Shown here: piece by piece, positions 1 through 7,484 of the stretch
Layout: each line of letters opens with the position of its first letter
Numbering within the stretch: the first letter of the stretch is position 1
Notes under the pieces: generated by a model
What the model saw: only the letters and a program-made list of their open reading frames with translations
Told to the model about the DNA's origin: nothing
The model's database searches: none
Assembly (NCBI GenBank): GCA_903889605.1
Contig: CAISYK010000607.1
Span: forward strand, 1-13,098
Origin: an uncultured Bacteroidota bacterium
GTDB lineage: Bacteria > Bacteroidota > Bacteroidia > 2-12-FULL-35-15
DNA length: 13,098 nucleotides
Direction: 5' to 3'
Translations under genes and position numbers: made by a program

Positions 1-247
1 AAGCTTTTAAATCTGCGCCTGCACAAAACACGTCACCTGCAGCAGCGATAACCACAGCCCATACATTCAAATTGTGGCGCGCATAGGCCAAAGAATAGGC
101 AAGCTCCTTGATAATTACAGGATTCATTGCATTCTTCTTTTCAGGGCGGTTAAGAGTAATAGTTAAAAGATGATCTTTTTCTTCAACAATCAAATGCGCA
201 AAAGTTTGATTTTTGAATGAAATTGTTTCTTTTTCAGTGTATATCAT
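1..247 (-). CDS. Enoyl-CoA hydratase/isomerase family protein, 3' part missing (probable methylglutaconyl-CoA hydratase)
   Basis: Only the first 82 codons lie in the window; the gene runs off the low-coordinate edge. The translation starts MIYTEKETISFKNQTFAHL and carries two crotonase-fold signatures. One is LNRPEKKNAMN, the N-terminal strand and helix start. The other is GDVFCAGADLKA near residues 71-82, the CoA-binding and first oxyanion-hole segment. Family members are usually about 260 residues, so roughly two thirds is missing, including the second oxyanion glycine and the catalytic Glu region. The gene lies 22 bp after the biotin carboxylase subunit on the same strand, so co-transcription is likely. 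That context makes hydration of 3-methylglutaconyl-CoA to HMG-CoA in leucine catabolism the best guess. The family assignment is firm; the exact substrate is inferred from neighbours. The leader before the ATG is A/T-rich with no Shine-Dalgarno, as is usual in Bacteroidota. Confidence 0.88.
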   Translation of the reverse strand, partial: MIYTEKETISFKNQTFAHLIVEEKDHLLTITLNRPEKKNAMNPVIIKELAYSLAYARHNLNVWAVVIAAAGDVFCAGADLKA

Positions 248-269
248 GATGGTTGATTTAAATAAAAAA

Positions 270-2312
270 TTAATTTTCCTTACCCGAAATTTTCAGCAGA
301 ACAGTATTTGCTTCCACAAATGATTTTTCGATGATGAATATTTCTTCAACTATGCCGTCGGAATGAGCCTCAATAGTCGTTTCCATCTTCATAGAACTTA
401 TAATAACTAATCCTTTTCCGGATATTACCTTATCACCGGTTTTAACTAATAGTTTTACAATTTCGCCGGGCATCGGCGCTTTATAGCCTCCTGATTTTTC
501 ATCTGATAGAGCATTTGAAAACCTGGGAGTGATATTTATTTTAAAGCTTCCTGCCTCAGGATGGTGAATAAATAATTCGTCTTTTAATTTTGCGGTAACA
601 AATGTTTTCCTGCACTTGTTAATAATACATGTTAAACTGTTATTTTCGCATGAAACAAGCTCGGTCTCAAAATTTTTCTCTCCAATATTTATGTCAAAAC
701 AATTATTGTTTTTATAACGATATTCAACTTTAATTTCGTTTTCGCCTATTAAGAAAGTGCTGCAGTTTTTTTGAAAAAAGTTGTTACGCCATCCATTGGG
801 CAGATGTTTAAAGTTCCGGAGGCTGTTTCTCTCGTTCCATTCCGAGAGCATTGCAATGATTGCTGTTTCATTAATTATTGATGTATCTGTTTTTTTAGAG
901 TCATTGTAGTTTTTAAATTTTTTATTTATTAAATGGGTATCAAATGTTCCGTCAATAAATGAAGGATGTTTAAGGATTTCAAGCAGGAAATTTTTATTTG
1001 TTGTTATGCCTAAAATTACAAATTTGCCTAGGGCATGCTGCATTTTCTGAATAGCTTCTTCGCGGCTTGTTCCTTTAGCAATGATCTTTGCAATCATTGG
1101 GTCATAGTAAATATCAACTTTTGAACCTGTAGAAACTCCGCTGTCATAACGAATTCCATTCAAATCCGGTTCATTCCAGATTAATATAGTTCCCGTGGCA
1201 GGGAAAAAATTATTTTCAGCATCTTCAGTATATATGCGGCACTCAATTGCATGTCCCTGCTGACAGGTATTTTGAGAGTTAACCATTAAGGGCATTCCCT
1301 TGGCTGTTTCAATTTGAAGCCTGACTAAATCAAGCCCTGTAGTTTCTTCAGTAACAGGGTGTTCAACCTGCAGCCTTGCATTCACTTCTAAAAAGTAGAA
1401 ATTATTTTCAGGATCTAAAATAAATTCTACCGTTCCTGCATTGGTATAATTAATAGATTGAGCAGCGGCAACAGCTATTTTGCCCATTTTTTCTCTTAAT
1501 TCCGATGTCAAAGAAGGGGAGGGGCTTTCTTCAATAATTTTTTGATATCTTCTTTGCACCGAACATTCTCTTTCGAAAAAGTGGGTATATTGGCCATGGT
1601 GGTCTCCGAATATCTGGAATTCAATGTGCTTGGCAGATTCAAAATATTTTTCGATTAATAAAGTATTGTCTCCAAAACTGCTGAGAGCCTCCCTTTTGGC
1701 AGCCTCAATAGCTGTCGGTATTTCTTGCTTATCGTATACTATGCGCATCCCTTTCCCTCCGCCGCCTGCAGCAGCTTTAATAAGTATAGGGAAACCGATT
1801 TTTTCGGATTCATTTATAAATATTTCTACAGACTGGTCCTGGCCGTTATAGCCTGGAATGGTTGGGATGCCAGCTTTCTGCATTATTTCTTTTGACCGGC
1901 TTTTTGAGCCCATAGCCTCTACTGCTTCAGGAGAGGGGCCTATGAATATTAAACCTGCGTCAGCACATTTTTTAACAAAAGATGCATTTTCTGAAAGAAA
2001 ACCATACCCGGGATGAATGGCATCAGCTCCTGATATTTTTGCGGCATTAATTATTTTTTCCTGGTCAAGATACGATTCTGACGCCTGCAAACCTCCAATG
2101 GCAACAGCCTCATCCGCTGATTTAACAAATAACGCATCTTTGTCGGCATCCGAATATACGGCCACAGAAGCAATACCCATTTCACGGCAGGTTTTCATTA
2201 CTCTTACTGCAATTTCCCCGCGGTTGGCGATAAGTATTTTACGAATGGAGGCCTCTCTCTTTATCTCTCCCTGAAGGGGATAGGTGCTTGCAAAACCTTT
2301 TTTTTCTTTCAT
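270..2312 (-). CDS. mccA: Acyl-CoA carboxylase biotin carboxylase/biotin carrier subunit (methylcrotonyl-CoA carboxylase alpha type)
   Basis: This 680-residue protein carboxylates its own biotin using ATP and bicarbonate and passes the CO2 to the carboxyltransferase subunit. The biotin carboxylase N-domain begins at about residue 23 (RKILIANRGEIAVRV). The ATP-grasp domain carries the glycine-rich loop GGGGKGM (183-189), ERECSVQRR (247-255) and NARLQVEHPVTEE with the catalytic Arg at 313. The biotin carboxylase C-domain runs to about 465. A variable middle region (about 480-600) may correspond to the subunit-contact domain of this family. A C-terminal biotinyl domain (about 605-680) carries SSMKME, with Lys642 the expected biotin site; Ser replaces the more common Ala of the AMKM motif. 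The single-chain layout and the carboxyltransferase gene 65 bp upstream indicate an MCC-type alpha subunit, although propionyl- or geranyl-CoA enzymes share this architecture. The first 22 residues precede the usual family start and overlap a repeat-like GC-rich tract; no other ATG, GTG or TTG lies in frame there. Confidence 0.93.
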   Translation of the reverse strand: MKEKKGFASTYPLQGEIKREASIRKILIANRGEIAVRVMKTCREMGIASVAVYSDADKDALFVKSADEAVAIGGLQASESYLDQEKIINAAKISGADAIHPGYGFLSENASFVKKCADAGLIFIGPSPEAVEAMGSKSRSKEIMQKAGIPTIPGYNGQDQSVEIFINESEKIGFPILIKAAAGGGGKGMRIVYDKQEIPTAIEAAKREALSSFGDNTLLIEKYFESAKHIEFQIFGDHHGQYTHFFERECSVQRRYQKIIEESPSPSLTSELREKMGKIAVAAAQSINYTNAGTVEFILDPENNFYFLEVNARLQVEHPVTEETTGLDLVRLQIETAKGMPLMVNSQNTCQQGHAIECRIYTEDAENNFFPATGTILIWNEPDLNGIRYDSGVSTGSKVDIYYDPMIAKIIAKGTSREEAIQKMQHALGKFVILGITTNKNFLLEILKHPSFIDGTFDTHLINKKFKNYNDSKKTDTSIINETAIIAMLSEWNERNSLRNFKHLPNGWRNNFFQKNCSTFLIGENEIKVEYRYKNNNCFDINIGEKNFETELVSCENNSLTCIINKCRKTFVTAKLKDELFIHHPEAGSFKINITPRFSNALSDEKSGGYKAPMPGEIVKLLVKTGDKVISGKGLVIISSMKMETTIEAHSDGIVEEIFIIEKSFVEANTVLLKISGKEN

Positions 2313-2344
2313 TATTTAATACTCTTTTATTTCTCATAAATAAA

Positions 2345-2377
2345 CTCCTCCCCTTTGGGGAGGCTGGGAGGGGCTTC
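2345..2377 (-). repeat. GC-rich palindromic intergenic repeat, copy 1
   Basis: This 33-bp element starts at the base immediately after the TAA of the carboxyltransferase gene. On the minus strand it begins GAAGCCCCTCCCAGCC. It contains a perfect 7-bp stem (2347-2353 with 2357-2363, CCTCCCC/GGGGAGG on the plus strand) around a 3-nt loop. It matches the copy at 7452-7484 at 29 of 33 positions by hand alignment. Both copies have the same orientation and both sit at the stop codon of the preceding gene. It fills half of the 65-bp gap before mccA. The hairpin could slow transcription or protect the mRNA 3' end. No U-run follows, so a standard intrinsic terminator is unlikely. Confidence 0.8.
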
Positions 2378-4030
2378 TTACATCCTAAAAACGCCGTACC
2401 CGTCCGTCCCTTTAAAATCGGTATTATGAATAACTTCGAGGCATAGTTTCAGGTAGTTCCGCGTTTGCCTTGGGTCTATCACTCCGTCATCCCACAGCTG
2501 ACCAGTAGCAAAATACGCATTGGATTGTTTGTCGGCTTCAGATGTAATTTTTTGTTTAATATATGCGCCCTTGTCTTCATCATAATCAATTCCTGCTTTT
2601 TGAGCTGCATCGCGCTGAATAATTTCCATTACACCCGCCAGTTGATCCGGCCCCATTACTGCAATTTTTGAATTGGGATATGAAAACAAGAACCTTGGTT
2701 TGAAAGCTCTTCCGCACATTGCATAATTACCTGCACCATAGGAAGCTCCCGTGATTATTGTTATTGCCGGAACAGTGCTGTTGGACACTGCATTTATCAT
2801 ATTGGCCCCGTGTTTTATTATCCCTTCTTCTTCATATTTTTTACCTACCATAAATCCGGTAATATTCTGCAAAAACAAAAGAGGTGTATTGTTTTGATTA
2901 CAAAGCTGAATGAACTGTGTTCCTTTGTTTGCCGCCTCGGAAAAAAGAACCCCGTTATTTGCGATAATACCAATTCGGTAACCATTTATAGCTGCATAAC
3001 CGGTTATTAATGTACTCCCATAATTAGGTTTGAATTCAGAAAATTCTGAGCCATCAGAAATTCTGGCGATCAATTCGCGGGAGTCGAAAGGGATACGCAC
3101 ATCAGCAGAAACAACCCCCAAAATTTCTTCGGAATTATATAAGGGGGAAGCTATTGCGGATCTACCAGATTGAAAGGAGCTGCTTCCTTCTAAGAATTCG
3201 GCCTGGCTTGGAAGTTGATTCTCAGTTCTTTTCGAAGGGCTGGGGAGGTTTTCCATTATTTCTCTTGCGATTCTAATTCCATCCAGTTCATCATTAGCTA
3301 TATAATCCGAAACTCCCGAAATACGGCTATGCATATCTGCTCCTCCAAGCGCTTCATCATCTACCACCTCATTTGTAGCCATTTTCACTAAAGGCGGCCC
3401 GGCCAAAAATACTTTTGCCTGATTCTTCACCATAATAACATAATCCGACATACCTGGGATATAAGCACCTCCTGCAGTACTATTTCCAAAGACAACGGAA
3501 ATAGTAGGGAGTCCTTTTTTTGATCTGCGGGTTATTTCTCTGAAAGCGGTACCGCCATAATTGAATATTTTCGCCTGATCCGGCAGGTTTGCTCCTGCTG
3601 ACTCAACCAAATTTATTACCGGAAGTCCGTTTTCTAATGCAATTTCGCTGATGCGGAGATTCTTTTGAAGAGTGGTATAATCAATTGATCCGCCTTTAAT
3701 AGTTCCGACATTGGCAGTAATTATACATAATCTGCAGCTAATAATTCCTATTCCTGCGGTAAGCGTGCCTCCAACAGCAAAACCGTCACCGCCTAATCCT
3801 GCCAAAGGAAGAAGCTCTAAAAACGGTGAATCCTGATCCAATAAAAGTTCTATGCGTTCCCGAGCTGTTAACTTTCCTGACTTTTTGTTTCTATCAAGAT
3901 ATTTTTCTTCTCCCTGAAATAAACTTTTCTGCATTATTTGTTCCAATTCGCGGACTTTTTCTTTCATTAGAAAATAGTTCCTGCGGAAGGATTCAGAGTT
4001 TTGATTTATTTTGGTTTTGAAAATAGACAT
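2378..4030 (-). CDS. mccB: Acyl-CoA carboxylase carboxyltransferase subunit (methylcrotonyl-CoA carboxylase beta type)
   Basis: This 550-residue carboxyltransferase moves CO2 from carboxybiotin onto an acyl-CoA, most likely 3-methylcrotonyl-CoA in leucine degradation. It has two crotonase-fold halves. The N-terminal half has KLTARERIELLLD, GGSIDYTTLQKN and NSTAGGAYIPGMSDY, with oxyanion glycines at about 187-188. The C-terminal half has NNGVLFSEAANKG, LFLQNITGFMVGKKYE and GASYGAGNYAMCGRA, with its oxyanion segment at about 432-434. The NITGFMVG and GAGNY signatures belong to the methylcrotonyl-CoA type rather than propionyl-CoA carboxylase, which has DVPGF and GGAYDVM there. The N-terminus (NSESFRRNYFLMKEKVREL) fits the family start, so the first ATG is preferred. 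The linker between the halves (about 263-295) is rich in Pro and Ser and seems longer than usual. A 157-bp gap separates it from the gene upstream, so this is probably the first gene of the catabolic operon with mccA and the hydratase. Confidence 0.93.
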   Translation of the reverse strand: MSIFKTKINQNSESFRRNYFLMKEKVRELEQIMQKSLFQGEEKYLDRNKKSGKLTARERIELLLDQDSPFLELLPLAGLGGDGFAVGGTLTAGIGIISCRLCIITANVGTIKGGSIDYTTLQKNLRISEIALENGLPVINLVESAGANLPDQAKIFNYGGTAFREITRRSKKGLPTISVVFGNSTAGGAYIPGMSDYVIMVKNQAKVFLAGPPLVKMATNEVVDDEALGGADMHSRISGVSDYIANDELDGIRIAREIMENLPSPSKRTENQLPSQAEFLEGSSSFQSGRSAIASPLYNSEEILGVVSADVRIPFDSRELIARISDGSEFSEFKPNYGSTLITGYAAINGYRIGIIANNGVLFSEAANKGTQFIQLCNQNNTPLLFLQNITGFMVGKKYEEEGIIKHGANMINAVSNSTVPAITIITGASYGAGNYAMCGRAFKPRFLFSYPNSKIAVMGPDQLAGVMEIIQRDAAQKAGIDYDEDKGAYIKQKITSEADKQSNAYFATGQLWDDGVIDPRQTRNYLKLCLEVIHNTDFKGTDGYGVFRM

Positions 4031-4187
4031 AGCGGAGAAAATTATATAGGATTGGCTAAATTAAGAAATTAAGAATCAAATTTTCTAATATTTTTAGTAT
4101 ATCTAAAAAGAACATTGATGCCTTCCTTAAATTCACTTAAGATGTGGTAAACTATTGAAAACGATGTATTTATCTCTAGCGTCGGCT

Positions 4188-6254
4188 TTATCGAACCAAT
4201 GTTACCGCCCCTTTATAATTATGTTTTCTCTTTTTAAAATCAGTAACTTTAATTGAATAAACATAAACATCTGTTTGTGCAATTTCATTTCCGTGATTTA
4301 CTTTACCATCCCATGGTTTATCAATTTCGTTAGTTCTGTATAAGAGATTACCCCAGCGGTCAAAAATAGACATTTCAAATTCCTTGATAAAAATACCTTT
4401 GCCGGTAAAGCTGTCATTTATTCCGTCGCCGTCAGGCGTAAACGCATTTGGGATATAAAATAAAAAATCAGGCTCAATACTTATATTTTTGTGAACTGTA
4501 TCAATACAATTGTATTGAGTGGAAACAATTAAAGTTATTGTGTAGGTGCCGGTATCGGCATAGGTATGAGGCTGTGGATTATTTAAAATAGAAGAATCCA
4601 TGTCGCCAAAATTCCAATTCCAATAATCTGCACCTGCAGATAAATCTGTAAGTGAAATAACAGGTTCTGTGATAGAGGCTGTTTCAGGCTGTACTGAAAA
4701 GCCCGCAATCGGATTTGGGTATACTGTAATATAATTATTTTTTGATAGAGAGCTTACACAGCCGCTATCAGAAGCAACTGTTAAAGTTACGTTGAAAAAA
4801 ACCGGTGAATGTATTGAATCATTGAAGTAACAATGATTTGGATTCTGTGAATTATTTATTGGTATTCCATTGCCCAAATTCCACTGCCAGGCTGTATTTG
4901 TGCCCGATGCAACAGATGACATGTTTTGAAAATTAATACACAGCGGTTCACAGCCAGCAGTATCGCTTGCTGTGAAATGCACGACTGGATTTGGATTAAC
5001 AACAATTGTGTTAGTAATTGAATCCAGGCATCCAAAATTGGAAACGATCATAATTTGTGCCGTATATGAACCAATGGAAGCATATAAATGAGTTGTGTTT
5101 TGATTACTGATAACCGGGCCGCCGTCACCAAAACTCCAGGTCCATGATTGTATTGTATCGGATGCTGGTATACTTGAAAAATCATTAAACTGCACCGCGT
5201 TTCCATCACAAACATTTGATGCACTGAAATGGGCTGCAGGCAATGGATGCACGGTAACGTCTTTTGCTGTTGTGTCCTGACAGCCATGTGTAGTAGTTGA
5301 GATTATAGAAACGCTGAAGGTTCCTGAATTTAAATAAGTATGATTTGGATTTTGAAGAGCGGATAATGGAGTTCCATCATCAAAATTCCATGACCTGCCG
5401 GCAATACCGCCGCCTGAAACCGTTGACAAATCATTAAAATTCATCGCATGATTTAAACATACATCGTTAAAGCTGAAATCTGCCAAAGGCATAGGAAACA
5501 CTGATATTGAGTCATGGAACGTGTCAGGGCAGCCAAGGTTGGATGAATGAGTAATCAAAGTAATCTGATAATTTCCTGGAGATGCATAAAGATGATTAAG
5601 ACTCCATGATGTTGTATTCAAAGGGGTTCCGTCACCAAAATCCCATTGCCAAGTTCCCGTACTGCCCATTATAGGATTAAGGGTCGTATTAGTAAATTTG
5701 GCGGAATCATATAAACATGTATTGCTGAATAAGAATGCACTGGCAGGTGCATCAAAAGCCTTTGCCGGGATTGTAAATGAATTTGAACAGTTATCAGCAG
5801 TTGTTGTTAATAATACGACATTATAAGTTCCTGCATTTACATAATAATGTGCCGTATGTATTATATTGCTGGTTGCCCCCCCGTCATCGAAAGTCCACAA
5901 ATAGCTTGAAATAACGGCAGGCAGATTTACTGAAGATGTATTTGTAAAATGCATAGTATCTCCCAAACAAATGTCGCTGATGGTAAATCCTGCAATGGGA
6001 TTGTTGAAAACAGAATCCTGCTTAATAATTGTATCTGAGCAAAAGGAGCTGCTGTTGATTATTAGTTTTACATTGTAAAGTCCTGGATTGCTGTATAAGT
6101 GTGTTGTGCTGCTTGCGCTTGCTGAAGTGTTATCTCCGAAATCCCAATTCCAGCTTGCTATAGTACCGGGATTACTTATCGTAGATGTACTATTAAAAGG
6201 CACGGCAGCTCCATCACATTGATTTGTGAATGTAAAATCCGCATTTGGTTTAGG
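4188..6254 (-). repeat. Paralogous seven-PKD plus C-terminal domain module, copy in the 1061-aa gene
   Basis: This 2067-bp segment (residues 374-1061) corresponds to 7484-9550 in the neighbouring gene, at a constant offset of 3296 bp. I confirmed the offset at landmarks in PKD2-PKD6 and at the stop codons. In the first PKD the alignment shifts by one codon and recovers. The two C-terminal domains are identical at 65 of 94 residues by hand alignment. The order of PKD classes is the same in both copies, so the whole module was duplicated as a unit rather than assembled twice. Confidence 0.85.
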
Positions 6255-7373
6255 AAATACTGTAACGGTTTGACTTATAGAATCTTTACAACCGCTGCCA
6301 TTTGTAACAACTACTTTGTAAATGGTTGTTGAATTCGGCGATATTGTAATGGATGCATTAGCGGATCCTGTATTCCAGGCGTAGCTTCCGCCTCCTGCTG
6401 CAGTAAGAGTGGTGCTTTCGCCGGGACAAAGCAATGTGTCGCCTGTTATTGAAATTAATGGCAGTTGGTTTACTGTTATATTAATGGCTGCAGAATCTTT
6501 ATATCCGCTCGACGTTGTGACAATTACACTGCAGGCTGTTGTTAATGAGGGGCTTACTGTGATAGATGCATTTGTGGAGCCTGTATTCCATAAATATGTT
6601 CCGCTGCCTGTGGAAGTAAGTGTAGTGCTTTCGCCTTTACAAATAATGGTATTTCCAACGATAGCCGCAGGACAACCATTAACCAAGGAGCCAGGCAGAC
6701 AAGGGCATTGGTCATTTATATCAGGAATGCCGTCGCCATCACCATCAGCAATTGAACTGGCGGCAGAATTTGCAACTAATAATAAACCATACGGCCCGCC
6801 TCCATTGTATACTAACACATCAATATAATTTATTCCGGCTACCCACGGACCAATCAAAGTTATGTTCAGCCCTGTGCCTGCAGAAAAACCCCCGCCGCTT
6901 ATACCTGTACTGTTGCCATTTATAAAAATGTTTGAAATGCCATTGTCCACATAACCAGAAAAATATAGATTATAGTTTCCTGCAGTAGTAACACTGTTGC
7001 CGTTGCAGTCTGCCGGCAAATCGATTGTTAATCTATAATAACGGTATCCAACGTTGCCTGTACATGGAGTGTTATCAGAGCCGACTATCCAGTTCCCATT
7101 ATTTACCGGAGGAGGTAAAGCGGCGGGGTTAACCCATGCGCCCGGAGCACAATTATTATTAATCAGCGCGGCATTATAGGTTAGCCCAATTGGGTTTGGA
7201 GGGCTGCTTGAATACCATGGGGAAATAACCCAAATAGGATCAAAAGTGCCGGGTGCTCCTTGGCCGGTAGAGAGCGTTGCCGGGTTTGGAAATATTTGCG
7301 ACTGCACATTTCCCAATAAGACTGTTGTAAAAACAGTAATTAATATAAGTTTTTTATATAAAAATTGCTTCAT
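4188..7373 (-). CDS. Secreted multi-PKD protein with T9SS type-B (gliding motility-associated) C-terminal domain, lectin-like N-terminus
   Basis: This 1061-residue protein is a probable exported adhesin or matrix protein. Residues 1-25 form a Sec signal peptide. Residues about 26-205 look like a galactose-binding-type beta-sandwich (YRYYRLTIDLPADC, YVDNGISNIFINGNSTG, GINYIDVLVYN); this is a judgement by pattern. DGDGDGIPD (about 209-217) is a thrombospondin type-3-like calcium loop. Two Ig-like repeats, about 233-303 and 304-373, each have a CKGESTTLT or CPGESTTLT motif and a LWNTGS or AWNTGS motif. Seven PKD domains (374-967) mostly have WxFGDG cores. The C-terminal domain (968-1061) contains AFTPDGDGINDSF, IFDRWGNLLY and KPWDGK and ends in VTLVR, the hallmark of the CHU_C type-B T9SS sorting domain. 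From residue 374 to the end it is paralogous to the gene upstream, 110 bp away. PKD6 has a weakened core, LGNG. No PorP/SprF-like partner gene is in the window. The binding target is unknown. Confidence 0.92.
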   Translation of the reverse strand: MKQFLYKKLILITVFTTVLLGNVQSQIFPNPATLSTGQGAPGTFDPIWVISPWYSSSPPNPIGLTYNAALINNNCAPGAWVNPAALPPPVNNGNWIVGSDNTPCTGNVGYRYYRLTIDLPADCNGNSVTTAGNYNLYFSGYVDNGISNIFINGNSTGISGGGFSAGTGLNITLIGPWVAGINYIDVLVYNGGGPYGLLLVANSAASSIADGDGDGIPDINDQCPCLPGSLVNGCPAAIVGNTIICKGESTTLTSTGSGTYLWNTGSTNASITVSPSLTTACSVIVTTSSGYKDSAAINITVNQLPLISITGDTLLCPGESTTLTAAGGGSYAWNTGSANASITISPNSTTIYKVVVTNGSGCKDSISQTVTVFPKPNADFTFTNQCDGAAVPFNSTSTISNPGTIASWNWDFGDNTSASASSTTHLYSNPGLYNVKLIINSSSFCSDTIIKQDSVFNNPIAGFTISDICLGDTMHFTNTSSVNLPAVISSYLWTFDDGGATSNIIHTAHYYVNAGTYNVVLLTTTADNCSNSFTIPAKAFDAPASAFLFSNTCLYDSAKFTNTTLNPIMGSTGTWQWDFGDGTPLNTTSWSLNHLYASPGNYQITLITHSSNLGCPDTFHDSISVFPMPLADFSFNDVCLNHAMNFNDLSTVSGGGIAGRSWNFDDGTPLSALQNPNHTYLNSGTFSVSIISTTTHGCQDTTAKDVTVHPLPAAHFSASNVCDGNAVQFNDFSSIPASDTIQSWTWSFGDGGPVISNQNTTHLYASIGSYTAQIMIVSNFGCLDSITNTIVVNPNPVVHFTASDTAGCEPLCINFQNMSSVASGTNTAWQWNLGNGIPINNSQNPNHCYFNDSIHSPVFFNVTLTVASDSGCVSSLSKNNYITVYPNPIAGFSVQPETASITEPVISLTDLSAGADYWNWNFGDMDSSILNNPQPHTYADTGTYTITLIVSTQYNCIDTVHKNISIEPDFLFYIPNAFTPDGDGINDSFTGKGIFIKEFEMSIFDRWGNLLYRTNEIDKPWDGKVNHGNEIAQTDVYVYSIKVTDFKKRKHNYKGAVTLVR

Positions 7374-7451
7374 TTTATCTTTCCGTATTCATAGTATTTG
7401 GAACCAGCTCAATAAATTTATCATTATCATTTATTGTTTTTGACGTTTCAT

Positions 7452-7484
7452 CTCATCCCCTTCGGGGAGGCAAGGAGGGGCTTC
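7452..7484 (-). repeat. GC-rich palindromic intergenic repeat, copy 2
   Basis: This is the second copy of the 33-bp element at 2345-2377, in the same orientation. On the minus strand it begins GAAGCCCCTCCTTGCC and contains TCCCC/GGGGA arms around a 3-nt loop, with further imperfect pairing outside. Its first base is also the last base of the TAG stop of the 1853-aa gene, so the element abuts and may have supplied the stop codon. The paralogous gene downstream ends in TAA with no such repeat, which suggests the element arrived after the two genes duplicated. It occupies the start of the 110-bp gap between the two adhesin genes. Confidence 0.78.

Noticed and set aside
1..6. The window begins exactly with AAGCTT, a HindIII site that could mark a clone end.
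   Set aside because: The same site occurs internally near 544, 11877 and 11939, and the other edge is not a HindIII site, so this is most likely chance.
1517..1527. An 11-bp match to the palindromic repeat (gggaggggctt) inside mccA.
   Set aside because: It encodes the conserved EExPSP region of biotin carboxylases, so selection on the protein explains it.
2345..2377. Intrinsic terminator for the carboxyltransferase gene.
   Set aside because: The hairpin is strong but no U-run follows on the minus strand, and mccA begins 33 bp beyond it with an apparently shared function, so operon read-through is expected.
4031..4187. Search for a Bacteroidota promoter (TTTG, then TAnnTTTG) ahead of the carboxyltransferase gene.
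   Set aside because: A TTTG occurs about 50 bp upstream of the start, but no -7 element lies at a fitting distance. The short AT hairpin at 4126-4141 is too weak to call. A promoter is expected here but not demonstrated.
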